64,000 nucleotides of DNA from DASYQD01 sp963837455 (GTDB lineage Bacteria > Acidobacteriota > Thermoanaerobaculia > Multivoradales > JAIOJS01), in assembly GCA_963837455.1 (NCBI GenBank), contig CAWINM010000001.1:1860001-1924000 (forward strand), read 5' to 3'. Below are positions 52,991 to 62,520 of the stretch, one piece after another (position 1 is the first letter of the stretch; every line of letters begins with the position of its first letter). A program made the position numbers and the translations under genes. A model generated the notes under the pieces. That model was not told where the DNA came from. It did no database searches and was given only the letters and a program-made list of their open reading frames with translations.

Positions 52991-54475
52991 TCAGGGCTGC
53001 GTAGTCATCACCAGCCTCCGGACCCGGCGGGCTGCGCCGGGCTGTGCGCGAGAAGCTTCGACGACGAGGCGCAGCGCCCGGCCTCCGCAGTCGGCAACGC
53101 GGAGGTCGACCATCGCCACTGGACCGGGGTTCGGGTCGTCGACGAGCTCGACCTGCTGACTCTTGGCGGCACAGCCCAGAGTCGCGTCGAGCGCCTGGAC
53201 GATTGCGGTGGAGCCGTGAAGCGTCGCGGCGTCGGTCGCCAGCTCGACCTCCGGCCCGAATCGCTCCGCGAGCGGGCCCAGGTCGTGCGCCTCGACCGCT
53301 CGCATCACCGCGGCGACCAGGGCGGCGGAGTCCGAGTCGGGGGGCTCGGGAGGCTGAAGACCGACGCCGTCCGGGAAACAGATCGATGGATCGGTCGCCC
53401 AGGGAATCGGACGCACGTGGGGCAGGGCATCCTGGTTGCCGAAGAACACGTACGGCGCGTCGCAGATGTCGTCGAGATTGGCGTCGACGCAGTTCGGGGC
53501 GTTGCGCTGCCAGTAGTTGCCGCCCTCGGGTGCGGGGTGATGAAAGCGATTGGCCGCACCGGCGTCCCAGCCTCGGGAGTCGGTGAAGAAGTTGTTCCAC
53601 CATGTCTCGTTGGCCAGCGAACCCGGCAACGCCGCGACTCCCCAGATTTGATCCGAAAAGTTGTTGCAGAAAATGAGGTTGTTGCTCCACCGGGCTTCGA
53701 TGCCGTAGTCCGTGCTGCGACCGATGGTGTTGAAGTAGAGACGGTTGTGGGCACCGTCGAGCACCACTGCTGTCGGCTTCGTCGCCATGATGTTGTTCTC
53801 GGAGATGATGTTGCGATCGCTGGCGAGGAGCACGAGGCCCTTCGCGGTGTCACCGCCGCTGAGCAGGTTCTTGGCAACGACGTTGTCGTGCGATTCGGCG
53901 AGGCTGATCTGGCTTTCGCCGTTGAGAGACACCTGGTTGTCGGTCACCAGGTTGTGCTTGGAGCTCGACAAGTAGATGCCCGAGGTCCCGTGCGAGATCA
54001 CCCGGTTGCCGCGGACGTTGTTCTCGTTGGTCGAGTGGAGGAAGATCCCGATGTCCTGAGCGGGCCCGGCGAGCAAGCACCCGAGCACGGAGTTGCTGCC
54101 GCCGCCGACGATCGAAACGCCCTGATCGAACTTCACAATCGTCAGCGAGCGCAGCACTACGCCCGTGCGGCCGCTGATCTGCACTCCCTTGTTCGCCGCG
54201 CCCGGGCCGTGAGTGAGGGCGAAGCCGTGCCCGTCGAATTGGATCTCGTTGTCGGCGATCGTGATCGAGCCGGTCAGCGAGGCGCCGAGCCCGCACGTTT
54301 TCGTCGCGGCATCCCAGGTGCCGATTTGCGCACAGTCCCCGCCAGTTTGGTCGTCCTTGATCGTGTACTGCTGAGCGGCGAGAGGGAGAGACGATGCCAG
54401 AGCTACCAGCAGGAGAGGGGAGGCAACCAGGGCAATCCTGGTCGGGCCGGGGTGGAATCGGCGGGGATCAGCCAT
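52991..54475 (-). CDS. Secreted NosD-like beta-helix protein, paralogue A
   Basis: A 494-residue exported protein. A signal peptide (about 1-33) leads to TGGDCAQIGTWDA, then a right-handed beta-helix built from NosD/CASH-type repeats at about 70-290 (GIYLSSSKHNLVTDNQVSLN, GLVLLASDRNIISENNIMAT). A Cys-rich insertion GNYWQRNAPNCVDANLDDIC follows. The last about 110 residues (DLGPLAERFGPEVELATDAA, TLHGSTAIVQALDATLG) resemble an NTF2/SnoaL-like domain. The same architecture recurs at 58406-59917, and the two probably arose by duplication. A carbohydrate-binding or surface role is plausible but unproven. GAGAGG lies seven bases before the ATG at 54475. Confidence 0.85.
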   Translation of the reverse strand: MADPRRFHPGPTRIALVASPLLLVALASSLPLAAQQYTIKDDQTGGDCAQIGTWDAATKTCGLGASLTGSITIADNEIQFDGHGFALTHGPGAANKGVQISGRTGVVLRSLTIVKFDQGVSIVGGGSNSVLGCLLAGPAQDIGIFLHSTNENNVRGNRVISHGTSGIYLSSSKHNLVTDNQVSLNGESQISLAESHDNVVAKNLLSGGDTAKGLVLLASDRNIISENNIMATKPTAVVLDGAHNRLYFNTIGRSTDYGIEARWSNNLIFCNNFSDQIWGVAALPGSLANETWWNNFFTDSRGWDAGAANRFHHPAPEGGNYWQRNAPNCVDANLDDICDAPYVFFGNQDALPHVRPIPWATDPSICFPDGVGLQPPEPPDSDSAALVAAVMRAVEAHDLGPLAERFGPEVELATDAATLHGSTAIVQALDATLGCAAKSQQVELVDDPNPGPVAMVDLRVADCGGRALRLVVEASRAQPGAARRVRRLVMTTQP

Positions 54476-54878
54476 CGAACACCTCTCAAGGGGTCGTGAT
54501 CGTGCGCCTCTGAGTATGCCAGGTAGGGCACCCGAGCCCAGACGCTTCGGGGGCAAGCTGCCGGAGGGAATCCACTACGCGCGCTCGACCGCAGAGCAGG
54601 CTGAGGCATACCGGTCGGATCGTCCTCGACTGATGGGCGGTCGCCCGCCAGCGGGGCGTCGGTGATCGTCCGGGGCGGCTCGGGCCGTCGGCACGCTTCG
54701 CACCCCGCCCGCGACTCGAGCTACGCACCCTGCGGCGACCCTGTGCTCTACTTCGCTGCACGATGCGGCGGCAATACTGGAAGCTTCGGGCCGGCGCGGG
54801 AGATGGCAAACGATGCGCCCGCCCGCCCCTCGACCCATCATGGCCACGGTTCTCCAGAGTCTGCGCGTCCACCACGCC
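54476..54878. other. Divergent intergenic region, 403 bases
   Basis: Between the leftward NosD-like gene and the rightward FG-GAP gene; it should hold both promoters. No conserved frame, hairpin or clear promoter was recognised. The FG-GAP frame is open from 54813 but only becomes protein-like at the ATG at 54879. Confidence 0.4.
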
Positions 54879-56447
54879 ATGCGCCCTCGCGGGGGCGCCA
54901 TCCTCGCGCTGGCCGCCGCGCTAGGCGGATGGCTCGCCGCGGGGCCGCTCGCGGCGCAGCTCACCGATGTCACCGCCGCCTCGGGCCTCGGCGCCATTGT
55001 CGACGCCGCGTACGACGCCAACCCGGACTGGTGGCTCTCGGGCCTCCACTTCGTCGACCTCGACGGCGACGGCGTCCTCGACCTCTTCCTCTCTTCCCAC
55101 ACCGGGGGCGCGATCGCGGCGCGCAACGACGGCCACGGCACGTTCTCGCTGCCTCCGGGGAGCTGGCCCGACTCCGAGATCCACCTCCACAGCGACCTCG
55201 ATGGCGACGGACGCGTCGACCTCTCGATGACCTATCAGGACGGCGGCGGGCGCTGGTGGCGGAACGAGTCGAGCGGCGGCACGCTCGCCTTCACCGCGAC
55301 CAACATCCTCACTGGCGGCAACGAGGCGCGGGCGCAGGTGCTCGCCGACCTCGACGGCGACGGCTACGTCGACTGGCTGCGCGCGGCGCCGCCGGGGTTG
55401 GTCGTCGACCGCGGCGACGGCGCCGGCGGCTTCATCCTCGAAGCCTTCACCTTGGCCATCCCCGGCACCGGTTCGAACGACAACGCCAACTTCCTGCCCG
55501 GCGATTTCGACGGCGACGGCGACATCGACCTGCTGGCGATGGTGGGCGGCGGCTACGACGACACGGACGGCCGCACCATCCTCTACCGCAACGACGGCAA
55601 CCTGACCTTCACCGACGTGACGGCGGCAGCGGGCCTGCCGGACCAGGGCACGGTGGTCAAGGGAGTGGGGGACTTCGACCAGGACGGCGACACCGACCTG
55701 ATCGCCGTCGCCCACCGCGCCATGCCGCCGGTGCTCTACCGCAACGACCGCGCCGGCCACTTCACGCTCGACACTGCGTCGATCACCGGCGTGGCGGCCC
55801 AGTCGCTCACCTACGCGGCGTGGGGCACGGCGGTGGCCACCGACTTCGACAACGACGGCATCGTCGACATCCTGATGAACGGCAAGTACTACCTCAAGCT
55901 GCTGCGCGGCACCGGCGGCGGGCATTTCGTCTACGCGGACAGCGACTGGGGGATCGTCGACAGCTGCGCCTGCTCGGTCGACGACGGCCTGGCTTTCGGC
56001 GACTGGGACGGCGACGGCGACCTCGACCTCGTTGGCTACGACGAGACGTTTCCCGTGCGCACCATCGTCGCCTACCGCAACGACGCGCCGGCACGCGGCT
56101 GGGTGAACGTGCGCCCGGTCGGCAACTCCGGCAACCGCCAGGCCGCCGGCGCGGTGATCCGCTTGCTCGCCGCGGGGACGAACACGCTGCTGGCGCGCGA
56201 AGAGGTGGCGATCTACTGCTTCCAGGCCGCCAACTCCTACTACGGCTACGCCACGACCGAGCGTCACTTCGGCCTCGGCGACCGGCCCACCGTCGACGTC
56301 GAGGTGACCTTCCGGCCGAGCGGCGTGGTGCGCCGGATCAACGGGGTCGCCGCCGGCGCGACCGTGGTGGTTTCCGAGGGCGGGCTCTTCTCCAACGGCT
56401 TCGAGTCGGGGAACGTGAACGCCTGGTCGGCGGCCGCGGGCGAGTAG
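54879..56447 (+). CDS. Secreted FG-GAP/VCBS repeat protein with FESG tail
   Basis: A 522-residue exported protein. The signal peptide is MRPRGGAILALAAALGGWLA, then AGPLAAQ. At least six integrin-like FG-GAP/VCBS repeats follow, each with a calcium-binding DxDxDG element: DLDGDGVLDLFL, DLDGDGRVDLSM, DFDGDGDIDLLA, DFDQDGDTDLIA, DFDNDGIVDILM and DWDGDGDLDLVG. A small C-terminal ASPIC/UnbV-like beta domain (GAVIRLLAAGTNTLLAREEV) precedes the end FSNGFESGNVNAWSAAAGE. The FESG-type ending resembles a C-terminal motif in other secreted proteins and may be a sorting or attachment signal. The start at 54879 is chosen for the signal peptide; ATG at 54840 is possible. Confidence 0.88.
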   Translation: MRPRGGAILALAAALGGWLAAGPLAAQLTDVTAASGLGAIVDAAYDANPDWWLSGLHFVDLDGDGVLDLFLSSHTGGAIAARNDGHGTFSLPPGSWPDSEIHLHSDLDGDGRVDLSMTYQDGGGRWWRNESSGGTLAFTATNILTGGNEARAQVLADLDGDGYVDWLRAAPPGLVVDRGDGAGGFILEAFTLAIPGTGSNDNANFLPGDFDGDGDIDLLAMVGGGYDDTDGRTILYRNDGNLTFTDVTAAAGLPDQGTVVKGVGDFDQDGDTDLIAVAHRAMPPVLYRNDRAGHFTLDTASITGVAAQSLTYAAWGTAVATDFDNDGIVDILMNGKYYLKLLRGTGGGHFVYADSDWGIVDSCACSVDDGLAFGDWDGDGDLDLVGYDETFPVRTIVAYRNDAPARGWVNVRPVGNSGNRQAAGAVIRLLAAGTNTLLAREEVAIYCFQAANSYYGYATTERHFGLGDRPTVDVEVTFRPSGVVRRINGVAAGATVVVSEGGLFSNGFESGNVNAWSAAAGE

Positions 56448-56487
56448 GCGGTCGATCGGCCACGGCACTTGCGGGGCCCGCTCCGGG

Positions 56488-58023
56488 TCAGCCGGCGGCG
56501 GCGATCCCGTAGTGCGCCATGATGAAGCCGACCGGGTCGGGCTCCGTCGCCGGGATCGGCACGTCGGGCTGGATGCCGGTGGCGTTGAAGCCGCCGCGCG
56601 GCAGGTCGTTCGAGCCGCCGATCGTCGGATAGCCGAGGAAGTAGCTGTGGCGCTTGCAGTCGAGCGGCACCATGAAGACGCTCTGGTAGTCGATGCTGCC
56701 GCCCGTGGGTTCGCCGAAGGTGTCCACGCGGTCGTAGACCCAGGCCTCGAGCACGAATGCCTCGGCGGCGCTCACCGCGCCACGGTCCGTGAGGATGGCG
56801 AAGTGCGCCGGCGCCGGGTAGACCATCGGCGGCTTCTCCGTCGGATCCTGGCGTCCCCACACCTCGGTGGCGATTACCTGCCCGGGCTCGCGCCGCATGC
56901 GGTCGACGATCCCGGCGAAGCGGCGCCCCAGCGGCGTCGCCGGGTTCATGTTGCCGGCGAGGCGCTCGAAGTACGCGATCTGGTCGGGGGAAGAGACGAC
57001 CACCTCGCTACCCGTGTACGCCGGCCGCGGCCGGAGACGAGGCGACCAGATGAACGGCGCCAGCACGTCACTGGTCTGCGTTCCGCCCCCCTCGTTGCCA
57101 CGCAGGTCGAGGACCACCAGCTTGGCCGATTGCAGGGCGTCGAGGCTCTTGCTCACGAGCTGCTCGAGCCGCGGGCCGTAGGCGCCGTCGTGCGACGGCA
57201 TGGCGATGACGACGACGCCGCCCGGGCGCGTCACCAGCGTGGGGTTGCGCGGATTGGTAGGGTCGATGGCGCCGGCACCCGCCGGCGGCTGCGGGTAGGC
57301 CTTCCCCCACATGACGGGCGCCATGCGTAGCAGCGCCCCCTGGCGGAACAGCTCGCCCCTGAGGTGGTGGAGCGAGTGGTCGCCGTAGAAGTAGCGCACC
57401 GCGTAGGTCCCGTCGGCACGGCGTGTTAGCTCCGCCTTCACCTGCCCCGGCTTCCAATTCTCGACGCCGGCGGTGAGCAGGACGGCAACGAAGTCGCGGC
57501 GCCCGGGCGCCTGGCTGTCCCGCTCGACGGCGAAGCGCGCGCCCTCGGAATTCCAGATGCCCTCTATGGGGTCGAGGCTCGCCCGGTGGCGATCGAGGTA
57601 GGCACGCGCGCTGGCTTCCGTCCAGGGAAGCGACTCCGCCGTGGCCTCCCGCTGCGCGACCTCGCCGGGAGAGAGCTTCGGCTGCTCGGAGACGAAGAGG
57701 TGCGGGTCGTGGAAGCGGTCGACGAGCTCGGCGAGGACGTCGAAGCAGCCGTCGTCCGTCGCCTGCGCCGCGCGCGCCCGCAGGTCGGCCTTGGCGCGCT
57801 CGTACGCCGCGCGGTCGAGGGTCGGCAGCAGGAGGTGGTAACCGACGTAGTCCGCCTCCACCTTGCGCACCAGAGAATCGAGCTCGTCGGCGCAGCCGCA
57901 GGCGGGTGGCGCCTCGGCGGCGGGTGTGGATGGCGCCTCGGCGGCGGTGAGGGGGCCTCTGGCCATGGCGGCCAGGGTGGCAAGGGTGACGGTGAAGAGG
58001 GCGGCGGTCCTGCAGGTGCGCAT
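56488..58023 (-). CDS. Secreted S41 family serine protease
   Basis: A 511-residue exported protease of the tail-specific (S41) family. A signal peptide (about 1-28) is followed by a helical domain (ELDSLVRKVEADYVGYHLLL). The catalytic core holds LVVLDLRGNEGGGTQTSDVL near residue 300 and the nucleophile Ser block ILTDRGAVSAAEAFVLEAWV near 430. No PDZ domain is obvious, as in the eukaryote-like S41 group. A short C-terminal Pro-rich end (IQPDVPIPATEPDPVGF) follows. AGGAG lies six bases before the ATG. It is convergent with the FG-GAP gene and divergent from the second NosD-like gene. Confidence 0.88.
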   Translation of the reverse strand: MRTCRTAALFTVTLATLAAMARGPLTAAEAPSTPAAEAPPACGCADELDSLVRKVEADYVGYHLLLPTLDRAAYERAKADLRARAAQATDDGCFDVLAELVDRFHDPHLFVSEQPKLSPGEVAQREATAESLPWTEASARAYLDRHRASLDPIEGIWNSEGARFAVERDSQAPGRRDFVAVLLTAGVENWKPGQVKAELTRRADGTYAVRYFYGDHSLHHLRGELFRQGALLRMAPVMWGKAYPQPPAGAGAIDPTNPRNPTLVTRPGGVVVIAMPSHDGAYGPRLEQLVSKSLDALQSAKLVVLDLRGNEGGGTQTSDVLAPFIWSPRLRPRPAYTGSEVVVSSPDQIAYFERLAGNMNPATPLGRRFAGIVDRMRREPGQVIATEVWGRQDPTEKPPMVYPAPAHFAILTDRGAVSAAEAFVLEAWVYDRVDTFGEPTGGSIDYQSVFMVPLDCKRHSYFLGYPTIGGSNDLPRGGFNATGIQPDVPIPATEPDPVGFIMAHYGIAAAG

Positions 58024-58405
58024 CGTTGTCTCCTGTGCCGGTTTCACGCGATGCAAGAGGGGGCGGCTCGCTCCCGACTCGTCGCGTGGCCGACGGTCTC
58101 GAAGGTCAGTGCGTCTTTGTGGATTCGCCCGGCGGCTCAGGGTGGCGCCAGTGCGAGTGAGTCCGCTGCCTGTTTACGCACAACGTGGCGGCGAGTTTCT
58201 CGTAGGGCCGGCACAGCGCCGGAAGGCCTCGTAGCTCGCGGTGCCGTGGCCTCCCCGATCGCGGGTGCGCCGTGCTGGCGCGGAGCGGGAGCTGCGGCTG
58301 CGACCTGTGCCGAGGGACTGCCTCCATCAGCCCGGGCCACGATCGTTCCGCCAGCGGTGCCGAGGAAGTACGCTCGGTGCGCCACCTCGAAAGGAGGAGC
58401 GATCC
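58024..58405. other. Divergent intergenic region, 382 bases
   Basis: Between the S41 protease gene and the second NosD-like gene; it should carry both promoters. It ends with the strong Shine-Dalgarno AAAGGAGGAG at 58390-58399. I saw no conserved frame or hairpin of note. Confidence 0.4.
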
Positions 58406-59917
58406 ATGGGAACGTCAGAGCGCCTCTCCGCGATCGCTGCGGTCCTCGCCCTGCTTCCGGCAGGCGTCCGCGCCCAGCACCTGGTCGACGAGACGGGCGG
58501 CGACTGCGCGCAGGCGGGGTGGGGCGTCTACGTCGCCGCCGAGCGCAGCTGCACCCTGGTCGCCGACCTCCAAGGGACGATCACCCTCGCCGCCGACGGC
58601 CTCAAGCTCGATGGCGGGGGCCACACCTTGACCGCCAGGCCCGGCGACCAGGTGGGAGTCGGCGCCGCCGGCCGCAGGGGTCTGAAAGTCGAGAACCTCA
58701 CCGTCCGCGGCTTCGAGGTGGGGATCCAGGTGAAGGGTGGCGCGGACAACGCCGTCCGCAAAGTGAAGGCGGTCGCCGGACTGCGCGTGGCCGGTCGGCC
58801 ATCCTGCGGCATCCTGCTCGACGGCGCCCAGCACGACGTCGTCGACGACAACGACGTCGAGGACAACGCCGGCAGCGGCATCTGCCTCGACGGGGCGAAA
58901 CGGAATCACCTGGGGAAGAACAAGGTGCTGCGCAACCAGGAGGCGGGGATCGTGCTGGTGAGCTCGGATCGCAACACCATCGCCCGCAACACCATCGGCG
59001 GCGCGGCGAACGCGCTGTCCACCGGCGTCGACCTCTTCGCCAGCTCCGACAACCTGATCCTCGGCAACGACGTCGACGCCAACCGCAGCCGGGCTGTCGG
59101 GTTGGTGACCTCCGATCGCAACCTGGTCACGTTCAACATCCTGACCGCCAACGTCGGCGGCGGCGTGGTGATCGACACCAGTGCCGACAACCACGTGATC
59201 TGCAACGACTCGACCGGCAGCCAGCTGGGGGTCGACATCTCGGCGGGCTCGACCGGCACGCTGACCTTCATGAACAATTTCTACGCCACCGACAGCGCGC
59301 GCGACCGGGCGGGGGCGCCATTCGGCAATCTCTTCAACCTGCAGCAACCCGTGGGCGGCAACTACTGGAAGGTGCATGCGCCCCTCTGCGTCGACCTCAA
59401 CGCCGATGGCTTCTGCGACGCGCCCTATCGCTTCAACGGCAACCAGGACAACGAGCCCTGGGTGGCGCCGGTGCCGTGGAGAATCGATCCGCTCACCTGC
59501 CTCGGATGGCCCGGACCCCAGAAGCCGGACGACGAGGAGAGGCCGCGGGTGGATGCGCTCGTCGGCTGGGAGGGCGTCGAGCTCTTCCGGGACCTGGAAC
59601 GCGCCGTGGCAGCCGGCGATCCAGGACGGCTCGCTGAACGGCTGTCGAGCGACGCGCTGCTGCTCGACGGATCGACCCCGGTGGCGGGTGCCGCCGCCGT
59701 GGCCAAAGCGCTCTCGGGGCGGGCGCAATGCGCCGGCGGGAGCTCCTTGGTGCGGCCGCTGGCCCTTCCCGCCGCCCGCGACGGCTTCCTGCTGGCGATC
59801 GGATGGGAGCGCTGCGGCGCTCCCGCGGAGGGCTCCGCACGGTTGCTCGCGCTCGTCGAGACCGGCGGGGACGCGGCGGCGCGCTGGAAGATCCGCCGGA
59901 TCGTGCTCGATCCGTGA
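58406..59917 (+). CDS. Secreted NosD-like beta-helix protein, paralogue B
   Basis: A 503-residue exported paralogue of the protein at 52991-54475. The signal peptide is SERLSAIAAVLALLPAGVRA, then ETGGDCAQ. A beta-helix of NosD-like repeats follows (GIVLVSSDRNTIARNTIGGA, VGLVTSDRNLVTFNILTANV) and the insertion GNYWKVHAPLCVDLNADGFC. A C-terminal NTF2/SnoaL-like domain (LAERLSSDALLLDGSTPVAG) and the ending WKIRRIVLDP complete it. AAAGGAGGAG lies six bases before the ATG at 58406 and fixes the start. The longer frame to 58241 has no protein character. The flanking order, paralogue A, FG-GAP, S41 protease, paralogue B, makes a compact secreted-protein cluster. Confidence 0.87.
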   Translation: MGTSERLSAIAAVLALLPAGVRAQHLVDETGGDCAQAGWGVYVAAERSCTLVADLQGTITLAADGLKLDGGGHTLTARPGDQVGVGAAGRRGLKVENLTVRGFEVGIQVKGGADNAVRKVKAVAGLRVAGRPSCGILLDGAQHDVVDDNDVEDNAGSGICLDGAKRNHLGKNKVLRNQEAGIVLVSSDRNTIARNTIGGAANALSTGVDLFASSDNLILGNDVDANRSRAVGLVTSDRNLVTFNILTANVGGGVVIDTSADNHVICNDSTGSQLGVDISAGSTGTLTFMNNFYATDSARDRAGAPFGNLFNLQQPVGGNYWKVHAPLCVDLNADGFCDAPYRFNGNQDNEPWVAPVPWRIDPLTCLGWPGPQKPDDEERPRVDALVGWEGVELFRDLERAVAAGDPGRLAERLSSDALLLDGSTPVAGAAAVAKALSGRAQCAGGSSLVRPLALPAARDGFLLAIGWERCGAPAEGSARLLALVETGGDAAARWKIRRIVLDP

Positions 59918-60031
59918 TTCCTCGGGCGACGCGGGTGCCGCCAGTGACGAGCCCCGAGAGAGACCCTTGCGACCCTCGACCCTGGTAGCCCCCGCCACCT
60001 CTCTCATCGGCTCGTTCTCCTCCAGCCAGGT

Positions 60032-61231
60032 CTAGGGGCACGGCTCCGCAGGGCTGCCGAGACTCCCACGGGAGGAGTACCAGCCGCCGATGCCGATCGA
60101 GGGAACCTGCCGGTAGAACCACGAGAAGAACGCGGTTTCCTGCGGGTGGTAGATGTACCCGTTGGGCATCCGGATCGGCCCCCAGAGCGTGCGCGCGAGC
60201 GGGCCGCCGACCTCCAGCCGCTCCTGGCAGAAGTCCTGCCCTCGTTGGGCCCACGGGGGAGTGACATTGCTCCCGTACGGGTCGTCATACCAACCGGCGA
60301 TCACGTGCGAGAGCACCGCGATATCGGGTGCGAAGCCACCGGTTGCCCCCGTGGCATCGAAGAGGGCGACGCCATAGGTTTGGCCGCCGACCGCGAGCTG
60401 CGAGTGGTACCCGGCCGCCGTCACGTCCGGAAACTCCATGACTGTGTCGAGGAGGAGCAACAGCGGAAACTCGCTTGAGCGGACGCCGAAGCGCCGGAGC
60501 TGAGGAGCGATCTGGGTGCGCACCAGCGTGTCGAAGGCGGCTCCCCACACGCGGCCGATGCGACCGCAGCTCGCGGCCTGGGTCACCGCGATCTCGTCCG
60601 AAGGAGACAGCGTGACCGCCGGCAGCACCCTGGCGGCGATCCGCACGCTGTAGCGCGGATTGAGACCACCCGGGCCGGTGTAGGCCCAGAGCTCCATCCG
60701 GCGGACCTCCTCCACGAACTGCCGGCCGACCCCTTCACCATAGTCCCGGTTGCGGAAGAGGGGGGACTCGAGAGTGAGCTCCAGCGCGGAAGCGTCTCCT
60801 GCACAGCCACTGCCCCTGGCAGTGGGATCCAACACGGTGCCGTCAGGGAAGCGGAGCACCACGGGAATGATCGGCACGGTGATCACCACCGGCCTGGCGC
60901 CCCTCCGGAACGGGCTCGAGCCCACCATGGTGAACGCGTAGGCCCTCTCGCCGACCCCGACTTTCCCCTCGAAGGTGGGGAGCGGCGCGGCTCGAGGCTT
61001 GCGGGCGGCCGCCACATCGGCCTCGGCGGGGGCGAGCGCGATCACGCGCGCCGAGAGCCGACCGGGGCGGAGGATCGGGTTCGAGCCCGGCGAAGGCCCC
61101 AGCGCCCCCGCATCGAGGAGGCTCCAGCCCTCGGCGGGGGGGGCCGGCTTCGGCTGGGAAACGGCGGCCGCGGGCGCGAGCCCTAGCAGCAGCAAGAGCA
61201 TCGGCAAGTGGCGTCGAACAGGGGCGGACAT
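60032..61231 (-). CDS. Unrecognised exported protein, 399 residues
   Basis: An exported protein with a signal peptide (MSAPVRRHLPMLLLLLGLAP) and a processed region beginning about residue 26. The body is beta-rich (VITVPIIPVVLRFPDGTVLD, YSVRIAARVLPAVTLSPSDE). One Cys pair lies about 100 residues apart. A helix-like stretch DIAVLSHVIAGWYDDPYGSN sits where related-looking proteins carry an HE motif of possible metalloproteases (SHExxxWxxDP), but His-Val replaces His-Glu, so no catalytic claim is made. The C-terminus is WYSSRGSLGSPAEPCP. AAGGAG lies five bases before the ATG. The family is not known to me. Confidence 0.75.
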   Translation of the reverse strand: MSAPVRRHLPMLLLLLGLAPAAAVSQPKPAPPAEGWSLLDAGALGPSPGSNPILRPGRLSARVIALAPAEADVAAARKPRAAPLPTFEGKVGVGERAYAFTMVGSSPFRRGARPVVITVPIIPVVLRFPDGTVLDPTARGSGCAGDASALELTLESPLFRNRDYGEGVGRQFVEEVRRMELWAYTGPGGLNPRYSVRIAARVLPAVTLSPSDEIAVTQAASCGRIGRVWGAAFDTLVRTQIAPQLRRFGVRSSEFPLLLLLDTVMEFPDVTAAGYHSQLAVGGQTYGVALFDATGATGGFAPDIAVLSHVIAGWYDDPYGSNVTPPWAQRGQDFCQERLEVGGPLARTLWGPIRMPNGYIYHPQETAFFSWFYRQVPSIGIGGWYSSRGSLGSPAEPCP

Positions 61232-61509
61232 CCTGGCTCCTTCCGTGGCGCTGCAGAGATGGTGTCTGTGGGATCGAGGCAGGGTTAGGGTCACGGGCCC
61301 GGAGGCCGGACGACGCAGACGCCGGCGGCTCCTAAGTGCCGCCGGAGGGCGGTTCGGTTCAAAGCGGCGCACCGGTGCCAAAGGAGCCGTTGGCTCGACC
61401 TTCCGAGCACCTCATCCTACCGACTGGCGCCTGACACCGGGCACCTCGCGGAGGGTGCCGTGCTGGTGTGCCGCACCGAGGCCGGGTCCTCTGGTGTGCG
61501 GCGCCTTGC

Positions 61510-62520
61510 TCAGGAAGCGATGCGCCGCAGCAACGACACACCAGCTCCAGCGAGGGCAAGCGCTAGAAGGAGCGCGGCGGCGCCAGACAAGGTGGGAATC
61601 GGCTCCACCACCACGAAGCTCGTCGGGTCGGTGGCACCTCCGACGGCCGGATCGTCGGTGAGCCCGAGGGACTCGTTGGCGCCGTCGTTGTTGGCATCGA
61701 AGAAGACTTGGCCCTGGTTGTCGATGGTGGTTCCCGCGGCGCCGTTGATGGTCGCGGTGATGGTGATGGTGACGCTGCCACCGGGAGGGATGCTGCCGTT
61801 CCAGGAGGCAGCATTGGTTCCGAAATTGACCGCGGCCGTACCCGAGGAGGCGCTGGCGTTTACCACGGTCAGGCTCGCCGGCAGACTGTCCAGGAGCTCG
61901 TTGCCGGGGTTGTCGCCCTGCGTTGCGGCGCCGATGTTGCTGAGGGTCACGGTGTAGGTGACCGTGCTACCTGCGGCGAAGCTACCGGACGCGGTCTTGG
62001 TCCCGGTGACCTCGATGGGAAGGACGGCAAAGCTCGTCGGGTCGGTGGCACCTCCGACGCCAGGATCGTCGGTGAGCCCGAGGGACTCGTTGACCCCGTT
62101 GTTGTCGGCATCGAAGAAGAACTGGCCCTGGTTGTCGATGGTGGTTCCCGCGCTGCCGCCGTTGATGGTCGCGGTGATGGTGATGGTGACGCTGCCGGCG
62201 GGAGGGATGCTGCCGTTCCAGGAGGCAGCATTGGTTCCGAAATTGACCGCGGCCGTACCCGAGGAGGCGCTGGCGTTTACCACGGTCAGGCTCGGTGGCA
62301 GACTGTCCAGGAGCTCGTTGCTGGGGTTGTCGCCCTGCGTTGCGGAGCCGCTGTTGGTGAGGGTCACGGTATAGGTGACCGTGCCACCTACGGCAAAGGT
62401 GCCGGCCACGGTCTTGGTGCCGGATACAGCCACGGTCCCTGCCGTTGCCGCGGTTGCCACCAGTGCCAGCGCGGGAAGGATCGAGAACGTGGTGGCCACG
62501 AAGCGCTGCCGGTTGAGCAT
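61510..62520 (-). CDS. DUF11 repeat protein with IPTL-CTERM tail
   Basis: A 336-residue exported surface protein. A signal peptide (about 1-27) is followed by two nearly identical DUF11-type domains: the first ends about residue 168 and the second about 307. Each opens with VSGTKTVAGTF- or VTGTKTASGSF-like sequence and contains NELLDSLP. The C-terminus is IPTLSGAAALLLALALAGAG followed by VSLLRRIAS, an IPTL-CTERM sorting signal: motif, membrane helix and basic end. The domains are typical of surface layer-like stalks. GGAGG lies five bases before the ATG at 62520. A second protein with a related tail is at 37654-38190. Confidence 0.9.
   Translation of the reverse strand: MLNRQRFVATTFSILPALALVATAATAGTVAVSGTKTVAGTFAVGGTVTYTVTLTNSGSATQGDNPSNELLDSLPPSLTVVNASASSGTAAVNFGTNAASWNGSIPPAGSVTITITATINGGSAGTTIDNQGQFFFDADNNGVNESLGLTDDPGVGGATDPTSFAVLPIEVTGTKTASGSFAAGSTVTYTVTLSNIGAATQGDNPGNELLDSLPASLTVVNASASSGTAAVNFGTNAASWNGSIPPGGSVTITITATINGAAGTTIDNQGQVFFDANNDGANESLGLTDDPAVGGATDPTSFVVVEPIPTLSGAAALLLALALAGAGVSLLRRIAS
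61617..62436. repeat. Tandem duplication of a DUF11 domain
   Basis: Two coding units of about 414-417 bases lie next to each other in the DUF11 gene. Long stretches are identical, for example the segment around 61804-61870 and its copy at 62221-62287. The second unit has one extra codon. The near identity points to a recent in-frame duplication. Confidence 0.8.
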
